64,000 nucleotides of DNA from Zasmidium citrigriseum (Eukaryota; Ascomycota; Dothideomycetes; Mycosphaerellales; Mycosphaerellaceae), in contig NHNW01000050.1 of the NCBI GenBank assembly GCA_002786025.1, positions 62,001 through 126,000 on the forward strand, in the 5' to 3' direction. Below, one piece after another: positions 57,167 to 64,000 of the stretch; the stretch's first letter is position 1, and each line of letters opens with the position of its first letter. The position numbers were made by a program, and so were the translations under genes. The notes under the pieces are model-generated. The model saw only the letters and a program-made list of their open reading frames with translations. It ran no database searches and had not been told where the DNA came from.

Positions 57167-58714
57167 ATGGCTCTCCTGAAAAGCGTATCGGGATCCATAG
57201 TCATCGACCTTTTGGTCGTGGCATTGGCGCTCTACGGATTTTCCTGCTATCGATCTTGGAGTCGACTCAAGCACATTCCCGGTCCGCCATTATGGGGCTG
57301 GACGGTTTTGCCGCTGTTCGAGGCGCATCTGATGGGAATAATCTACGAACTCTTTGGCGAATTGAACAAGCAATATGGACCTTTGGTGCGAGTTGCACCC
57401 AACACATTGTTGCTGTCCGACCCGGAAGAACTGCGAAAGATGTCCGCCGCCCGATCGCCCTACACTCGATCTCCGTGGTATGTCGCCATGCGAGTTATTC
57501 CAGGCGTAGACAATGTCTTGTCGACCAGAGATGACCACGATCATGATGAGCGCCGCCGGAAGATGGCCGCTGGCTATTCCGGCAAAGAGAATCTCACACT
57601 GGAAGGCGACATTGATGAATGCGTGCTTGACCTCGTTCGTCTGATCGATGTAAAGTACATCAGCAAGCCACCCGAGAAGATCTTGCAAATGGATCTGGCC
57701 CGTAAAATGCAATTCTTCACCAGCGATATCATGAGCAAGCTCGCCTTTGATGACAAGTTCCATGATCTTCGGGACGACCACGACAACCATGGCTACATCA
57801 ATGAGATTGAGACGATGTTTCCCAACATGTTCTGCACTTGCACCGTACCGGGCCTTCTATACTTTCTGACCAACATCGGCGTGGCGAAGCTTCTTGCGCC
57901 GTCCGTCAAGAGTCAATTTGGCTTTGGCAAGATTCTTGCTATCACACAAAAGCAAGTCGCCAAACGATTCGATAAGGATGGAAAGCCGAATACCGTCCGA
58001 AGTGATATGTTGTCGAGCTTCCTTCGCCATGGTCTTACACGCGGCGAAGCAGAGCAAGAAGGCGTCTTGCAACTTGCAGCTGGATCCGACACAACAGCCA
58101 CTGGCTTGAGAGCAACGATGCTGTGTATCATTTCGAATCCTCGAGTGAGCGCTAAGCTATCTGCTGAGATCGCAGAGGCCATAAATTCTGGAAAGGTCAC
58201 TGCGTCAACAGACAGCATCATCACCGATGAGCAGTCGCGAAGCCTACCTTACCTCCAAGCTTGCATAAAGGAGGGTCTACGCTGGTTCCCTCCCATAGCT
58301 GGAATGCTGGCCAAATACACTCCACCAGAAGGAGATACAATCTGTGGCCATTATGTACCAGGCAACGTCTCAATTGGTTATTCCGCCAGCGCAGTCCATC
58401 ACTCACCCGCACTCTTCGGCCCAGACGAGGACGTCTTTCGGCCAGAACGCTGGATCTCGACAGCTCAGGGCGGGGATGAGCCCGACGTGGAGAAGATCAA
58501 AGCGATGGAGAAGAATAACGAGCTGTTGTTCGGCTATGGGAAGTATCAGTGTCTGGGAAAGAGCGTGGCGGCAATCGAGCTCAACAAAGTCGTCTTTGAG
58601 CTGATGAGGAGATTTGATATGACGCTTGCCTACCCTCTTCAGCCTTGGACTACGACATGCTACGGCATCCATTTGCAGAAGAACCTATGGGTGACTGTTC
58701 GAAGGCGAGAGTAG
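57167..58714 (+). CDS. Cytochrome P450 monooxygenase (intronless)
   Basis: A single exon of 515 aa from ATG 57167 (AGCCATGG). A membrane anchor (about 10-30) and KHIPGPPLWGW hinge indicate an ER enzyme. The I-helix AAGSDTTATG, ExxR in KEGLRWFPP, FRPERW and heme loop FGYGKYQCLGKS with its axial Cys are all present. The sequence resembles fungal P450s of the pisatin-demethylase / benzoate-like broad group (YGPLVRVAPNTLLLSDPEEL, SPWY), but no substrate is assigned. It differs from the left-hand P450 in having no introns. It closes the four-gene run of possible tailoring enzymes. Confidence 0.92.
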   Translation: MALLKSVSGSIVIDLLVVALALYGFSCYRSWSRLKHIPGPPLWGWTVLPLFEAHLMGIIYELFGELNKQYGPLVRVAPNTLLLSDPEELRKMSAARSPYTRSPWYVAMRVIPGVDNVLSTRDDHDHDERRRKMAAGYSGKENLTLEGDIDECVLDLVRLIDVKYISKPPEKILQMDLARKMQFFTSDIMSKLAFDDKFHDLRDDHDNHGYINEIETMFPNMFCTCTVPGLLYFLTNIGVAKLLAPSVKSQFGFGKILAITQKQVAKRFDKDGKPNTVRSDMLSSFLRHGLTRGEAEQEGVLQLAAGSDTTATGLRATMLCIISNPRVSAKLSAEIAEAINSGKVTASTDSIITDEQSRSLPYLQACIKEGLRWFPPIAGMLAKYTPPEGDTICGHYVPGNVSIGYSASAVHHSPALFGPDEDVFRPERWISTAQGGDEPDVEKIKAMEKNNELLFGYGKYQCLGKSVAAIELNKVVFELMRRFDMTLAYPLQPWTTTCYGIHLQKNLWVTVRRRE

Positions 58715-59173
58715 AGAGTGGATCTATAATGTATTTACTGAATGATGAATGAGCAAGAATGACGATCGCCAAAATTGTAAGCCTGTCTTCCATCTGGGTG
58801 TACTACGCCATGATACGCGTCGACCCAAACTTGAGCTTTCTTTAGGGATTCCCGTGGAATATTTGTATGACCATATATTTAATGTTCATGGATCAACTTA
58901 TGCCCTGACCATACTCTTCCCTCTGAAAGCCTGCATACGGAGTTCCAAAGGTGCCAGGACTCTTGTCACTCTGCTATGCCCAGAGCGTTTCTTTCGCATT
59001 TTCTCTTGGGGTCCAACATCATGACTGTATTGAAACCACTTCTGGACCGAACGATCTTTGACTTTGAACTCAACTCCTTTGGGATTGGTGAAAGACACGG
59101 AACCAAGTCAGACATACTTCGGGGTCGCTCTCACTGGTGAAAGTAGTCATTATATTTCGTAAAATTGCAACCT
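58715..59173. other. Convergent 3' intergenic
   Basis: About 460 nt between the P450 stop and the stop of the minus-strand membrane protein. No gene. Confidence 0.5.
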
Positions 59174-60104
59174 TCAAGCAGGCAGTTCGTTGACCCGTGG
59201 TTTATCTGGTAATTCTCGGGGCTCATAGTGTTGACCCATCTCTGCAGGCGTCGCAGAGGGTGGAAGCTCAGAGAAGTTGTCCGTCCCATGAGCCATCTCA
59301 CCTTTTTCCTCCGGACGCTTCGGCACACTATCGTGGTCATTTGCTTCACATTTGCTGTATCGATGGCGTCGCATGAGCAGATATGCAACGAGAAGTACCG
59401 CAACAAGTCCGGCGAGACAGCCAATCACTATGCCGGCAATTGCCCCTCCAGATAGAGAGTCGGTAGAGTCGCTGGATGACTTCGATGACGATGGACTGGG
59501 CGGAGAGGTGGCCGAGGTCACTGCAGACTGTGCGGATGTGACAGTAGACGAGGTCGTAGGCAATGCGGCCTCAGCCAGTGATGTAGCGTCGAGAGAAAAG
59601 GTCGAGGCCGAGGGAGACGCAGAGGAGAGCGAGGAGTAGGCACCGTTGAGCATTTCCTGGCTCACATTACCGATGATGTCCAGCTGGGTACCGATGCAGA
59701 CATTTAATTGTCCTTTGATCGTCGCATTAGGCACGAGTCCCTCAAGTGCAGAGGGTGGTCTTACCTTGTCTAGGAGTACATTCCTCTGTATCTTTCAAGC
59801 AGCACCAGCTGGCGTCTCCAGCCGTACACAACTGTTGGGTGGAAGAAGGCCCGCCGTTTTCACCCAGACATTCAGGACTAGAGACCCGACATGTCGCTTC
59901 AACTGCACCTCCGCAGCAGTAGTGCTTGTCTGTAACACTGTCGTACGCGCAGGCGGAAATCACAGATCCGGACCTGCAAGGCCAGGCGAGTCCGGGGCAT
60001 GTGCCGTTAGCAGAGAAGAAGAACTCTTGATACTCTGCTGCAGTGAACAGGAAGTTCGAAAGGATCAGGAGCAAAAGCATTTTGCCCTTCCACCAAAGAC
60101 TCAT
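59174..60104 (-). CDS. Cys-rich single-pass membrane protein
   Basis: Exons 59765-60104 and 59174-59712 give 292 aa. Residues 1-22 are a signal peptide (LLLLILSNFLFTAA). The ectodomain has twelve Cys within about 95 residues, including CCGG and WCC pairs, then a Ser/Thr-rich stalk. One transmembrane helix (AIAGIVIGCLAGLVAVLLVAYLLM) is flanked by RRHRYSK on the cytosolic side, and the tail is acidic and Pro-rich. This is a common layout for fungal cell-surface sensors or wall proteins, similar in outline to Mid2/WSC-type proteins, but no named Cys domain is recognised. Confidence 0.8.
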
Positions 60105-61274
60105 CAAGTAGACGTCAAGTGAAGTACAAGTGCAGTGCTTGGTGACCCTGAAGGCAACTTCGCAAAGTCGGCCTTGTCTGTTTCAGCTGCTATACATAGA
60201 CATCATGCCGAGCGGGTAAAAGGTATTGTTTTTCACCGGTAGTCTCGCCTGCTTGTTTGGGTTCTTGCTCAACGGCAATCTGTGGATCATACCCAATCTG
60301 TCATTCGGATCGCCAGTTCAGCTTCCAGCCTTGTCGTTTTCGTCTCGCAAGCGTCTGCGAGATTCGCAGAAGGCACGCAAGGCATACTTGCATGGTCCAG
60401 CATCCAGTCGTGTCTGATCTTCTGACTCACGAGACGTAGCCTCATGAGGAAGCGCTCGAGTTGAGAGATCAAATTCATCTCACCGAGTTGGATTACTAGA
60501 TCTTGGTGGAAGGGCGTAGCATCAGGCGAGTATCAAGAACAGGTCTGTACGTATGATTGGGGCCAGCAATGGACAAGACTTCGCCGTCGGCTTCCATTCG
60601 GTCCAATCCGACTATTGTATGCGGTCGAAAATACACCCTGGAGTGCTACATTAGCTCCGATTGTTTCGTGGCGGAATCGGTCTCAGAAGGCTCTGATGAC
60701 ATTAGCGTGGATAGTCTCTCGCAATGGAATGATTTTTGGTTCAGCGAGCGACTCGGGCCGGACAAGGCGAATGTCCAGAAAGTCGCTGCGTCAGCTGTGT
60801 GCAATCATGGAGACATCTACCTTCCTTCTTCCGCTCAAACTGGCAGATTAGCCCTCTCCGCAAGAGCACGCGTCTCTAAGCTTTTAGATGCCTTGCTGCA
60901 CTCTTGACCCTTCTCGAAAAGTTTGAAAAGTTGGGGATCGCTCGAGGCATCTTCCAATTTGACCAGAATACCGAGGGTAGCAAGAGGCCTGATCGCACCT
61001 GCAACAGCAACCGGCTTCGTCACACGCCAAGGCAACATCCAGGTTGCCCCTTCCCAAGCTCGCCTCCCACCAACCCGCACCAGCAACGATAAGTACACGC
61101 CTCTCCCTCGACCCGATTCCCTCAGCTTTTCGCCCGTTCCTCGACCTCAACCCCACGGAACATCGTTTCTCCGACATCACGATCGTCGATCGAGCTTCCA
61201 GCCTCGCCTTTGCCCTCTCACAAGCGCCAGCCAGCAGTTCGCACAAGGCAAACTTGCAGCTTCAACAACCAGTC
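60105..61274. other. 1.2 kb divergent intergenic
   Basis: Between the starts of the membrane protein (minus) and the zinc-finger gene (plus). A 116-codon frame at 60557-60907 lacks any recognised feature. No gene called. Confidence 0.45.
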
Positions 61275-62500
61275 ATGTCCGACAACATCAGCCACGACCT
61301 TCAGCAGGAATGGGCGGAGCTCGAGCAGGAGCTTGATTGGACTTGGATGGTTGACGTAGACTGGTCGGCCTATGAGGCTGAGACCAGGTGAGTAAAAAAA
61401 AGACGCACGCTAATAGAAGGGCAAGACAGAAAAACCTCGACATGGATCCTCGGGCATCACACCAGAAGAGACCCACCAAAAACGCCGAAGTCTATCGCTG
61501 CCCCGAGCATGGTTGCAAATATGGAGGAACTTTCGCCAGGAGGGCCGAGTTGCAACGCCACGTTGCCATCAAACACAAAGCAACAGAATCATTCGAGTGT
61601 CCAGTTCAAGGCTGCTTCAAAGGCCCGAAGCCTCCCTCGTTCCCCAGGGCAGACAAGTTGACATCACATATCCGATCTGTCCATGGTTTTGACAATATTG
61701 CGGCATGTCCCCTTCAGATATGCAACGCTCGACTGCCACTGGATCTTCTTGGAGCACACATTGAAATCTCACACAAGTACTTCGAACGTCGGTATCGACA
61801 CAAAACTTGTCAGCTTAGTGAGAAGTTGCCCAAAGCGAACACTGAGCGCCAGGATCTGGAAAAGCTGGCTGCGGTCCTCAATGCTTCCGATACTAGCTTC
61901 ACACGATGCCCGTACTGGCGATGTAGCAAGCAACTTCGAGTGGCTAAACTCATCGAACATATTCTCGCCCACAGCAACGAAGACCATGCCAACATGGCAA
62001 GGGCCTTAAACGAACATAACTACGTCCTGATGCGCGAGAGCTGCAATCAAAACGACTCTTCAGACGGGCAAGATGCAAGTACGAACATCGGCGCAGGAAC
62101 AGTAATCGCTGTCCATATCAAATGTCCAGTGTGCCATGACACATGCGAAGACCAGCATTCATTGTCACTGCACCTTGTTTGCCGACACATGGTCAGACAG
62201 TCTGTCGAAGCTCTGACTCTATTCGACACGTACAAGCGTGAAAGGTTCCCCTTCTCAACTCGGCAATCCTACTCGTATGGCAAAGCCTCCACCACGAAAG
62301 ATTGGCTTGGTCGAGCTCTTGCAGTGGGCCAAAGATGCACTCCATGCGGAGAAACGTTTTACCATTGCTCCTGCGACGAATCTCCAATCTTACGCCCCGA
62401 CGAAGACATTGTACGCGAGTTACAACCGTTCCGTCAAGCCATTCTGCGAATCGTGCCAGTGTTCAAAGAGCTCAAGCCGATCTTTGAAGACCTCATCTAA
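61275..62500 (+). CDS. C2H2-type zinc-finger protein
   Basis: Exons 61275-61387 and 61417-62500 give 398 aa; the intron is only 29 nt by the best acceptor (GTGAGT...TAATAG), unusually short, yet it restores the frame. Fingers are visible at YRCPEHGCKYGGTFARRAELQRHVAIKH and FECPVQGCFKGPKPPSFPRADKLTSHIRSVH. Looser C2H2-like pairs follow (ACPLQICNARLPLDLLGAHIEISH; RCPYWRCSKQLRVAKLIEHILAH; IKCPVCHDTCEDQHSLSLHLVCRH). The N-terminus is acidic with several Trp. No Zn2Cys6 cluster. A nuclear DNA-binding role is expected from the fold; targets are unknown. Confidence 0.83.
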
Positions 62501-63054
62501 ACGACTCTCTGAAACGATGACCTTCAACGAATGTCTTACCAGCAAGGTGAATATTCTGAGCTTTCAACCACAGTAACGAAAACTGAAAACTTCGGCGCAT
62601 CAAGCACAGCGGGGCTCATCATCTACAAGACAGTTATTACTGAATCGTTGTGTCTGGGGTATGGTGTCTGGCGTGGCATTCAACGATTAACTTGTGACGG
62701 CTGAGAATGTGTCCTTGACGGCAGATATTTCACGAGTCTTTGTACCACAGTCGTTGCCGTGGTGTGTGTTGGCGTTCGGGGATAGGGTAGTCATCCAAAG
62801 AAATTGTCACTCGCTTGAATTCTCTTTCATCACCTTTCAGCGGCAGACTTTTTGTTGAGAGAGACGCTACCAGTTCAGTGTTTCCGTCGATAGCTCAAAT
62901 GAAATAAGTCTTTAGTCGAAGTCGCTCCTTCCTCACTTCACTCACTTTCACACTAGCGGCGGGACCTGCCGCGCATGTGCCTTCCAGAAACAAACGGAAG
63001 CCAAACATCAACTTCATCTTCTCCACCTCACAACAACAACGACCTCAGCCCGAC
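62501..63054. other. Intergenic, no gene
   Basis: About 550 nt between two plus-strand genes. No supported frame. Confidence 0.4.
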
Positions 63055-64000
63055 ATGGACAACCAAGCCAGCGCCTGGCTCAGCGGCGCCGATATGTCGT
63101 CCTCACCACACCCAAATTCCACCCCGTCCACCATGGAAGAAGGCTACCGCGCTCGCTTCGGCAACAGCAGCGACAACTTCTCGTCCTCCCCACCACCGAC
63201 CACCAAGAAGACACCCGTCACCACCTACGACCCGACAACCCTCAAGACCATCGGCCAGCAATGCAGCCGTCGCCTCCCACCAGCCAACGCCGTCCAGGCC
63301 ATGTTCCTCTACGAGATGCAGCGGCAAACCGAGTCGGAACAGCTGTTTAACAACCAGATGTTCCGGCTTGCCCGCAACGAGGACGCTTCCACCTTGCAGC
63401 AGCGCAAGATCGAAGAACTTGAAGGTAAGATAAGTGTGCTTGAGAAGGCGGTGCGGACGCGAGACGTGGAGGATCGGCTGGCGACGAGCAAGAGTACGAT
63501 GCATATGTTGGGCGAGAAGCTGGCGGGTGTTTTGAAGAAGGTGGAGGGTATGGAGGCGGGTATCAAGCAGCTCAGTCACAGGATTGAGGAGGTGCAGGTT
63601 GCTGGTGAGAAGGCGGAGGAGCGGCGGGAGTCCGTGATGGCTGCGCCGAAGTCTGAGGAGGGTCTTGTGAAGACCATGAAGGAGGAGATTGATATCCTTT
63701 TCGATGACCGTGATGGTATCCTCAACATGATCAAGGAGCTCCAGGACCGCCTCACCTCTCTCAACAAGGGAGGAGAACAGACCTCGCCCGCCACCATCGT
63801 CTCGCCCATCGAACCAGAGCCCGCCACTGCCCAAACCAACGGCGAGCCCCTCATCGATCTCACCAACGGCACGACCTCGACCGCAGCGCCAGCCTCTCCT
63901 CAGAGCAGTGCCACCCCTCGCGGCCCCCACTCCAAAACCCAGCGCCTCCCCCTCCGTACAACCTCAACCGCACAAGCACCCCTCGACCTCGCAGTGCCCA
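63055..64000 (+). CDS. Coiled-coil protein, 5' part (cut by window edge)
   Basis: An open frame from ATG 63055 (GACATGGAC) to the window end, at least 315 codons with no stop. The first 60 residues are Ser/Pro-rich. A helical stretch, about 75-225, is rich in Lys/Glu/Gln with heptad-like hydrophobics (KIEELEGKISVLEKAV, LGEKLAGVLKKVEGMEAGIKQLSHRIEEVQ), a probable coiled coil. A Thr/Pro/Ser-rich tail follows. I do not recognise the family. The long antisense frame at 63103-63930 is a shadow of this Pro/Glu-rich sequence. Confidence 0.75.
   Translation, partial: MDNQASAWLSGADMSSSPHPNSTPSTMEEGYRARFGNSSDNFSSSPPPTTKKTPVTTYDPTTLKTIGQQCSRRLPPANAVQAMFLYEMQRQTESEQLFNNQMFRLARNEDASTLQQRKIEELEGKISVLEKAVRTRDVEDRLATSKSTMHMLGEKLAGVLKKVEGMEAGIKQLSHRIEEVQVAGEKAEERRESVMAAPKSEEGLVKTMKEEIDILFDDRDGILNMIKELQDRLTSLNKGGEQTSPATIVSPIEPEPATAQTNGEPLIDLTNGTTSTAAPASPQSSATPRGPHSKTQRLPLRTTSTAQAPLDLAVP

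Noticed and set aside
63103..63930. 275-codon minus-strand frame
   Set aside because: Shadow of the plus-strand coiled-coil gene; composition (Leu/Arg/His runs) is typical of antisense to Glu/Lys/Gln codons.

Overview
The window is filamentous-fungal nuclear DNA, about 35 protein-coding genes on both strands. Most genes carry one to five short GT-AG introns (about 40-70 nt). The families are typical of Pezizomycotina: Zn2Cys6 and C2H2 regulators, MFS transporters, cytochromes P450, a PhyH pair, a LaeA-like methyltransferase, DUF4202 and a cupredoxin. The overall look suits a Dothideomycete (Capnodiales/Mycosphaerellales), but that placement is inference. I saw no rRNA, tRNA, CRISPR array or intact transposon.

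Left part (1-27 kb) is an accessory, metabolism-rich stretch. It holds the 3' end of an acyl-CoA ligase, a fungal transcription factor without a zinc cluster, a six-exon P450, an enoyl-CoA isomerase, a malonyl-CoA synthetase (ACSF3) type ligase ending in a peroxisomal signal, an allantoate-type MFS permease divergent from it, a hybrid C2H2/Zn2Cys6 regulator, and a second MFS transporter. It continues with a proline/tyrosine repeat protein, a CocE-type hydrolase, two PhyH dioxygenases flanking a salicylate-hydroxylase-like FAD monooxygenase, and a type-B carboxylesterase. This reads as an uptake, hydrolysis, oxidation and CoA-activation gene set. No polyketide synthase or complete NRPS is visible.

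Middle part (27-47 kb) begins with secreted proteins: a cupredoxin with a duplicated C-terminal module, and a small secreted precursor with Kex2-spaced repeats. It continues with conserved genes: an MCT-like MFS, SEC63, RDH54 (RAD54B type), a cupin, two NTF2-like proteins, DUF4202, another MFS and an SDR.

Right part (47-64 kb) starts with a 2.5 kb stretch lacking convincing genes. It then holds a 2EXR/F-box-like protein and a second accessory set in one orientation (Baeyer-Villiger-type monooxygenase, MFS, LaeA-like methyltransferase, P450). It ends with a Cys-rich single-pass membrane protein, a C2H2 zinc-finger protein and the 5' part of a coiled-coil protein cut by the window edge.

The strongest novel leads are the Kex2-type repeat precursor at 29.9-30.3 kb, the two divergent promoters at 19.6-20.2 and 23.0-23.5 kb that share two exact motifs, and a six-unit CGGATGTAG array between the ACSF3-like ligase and its divergent permease.
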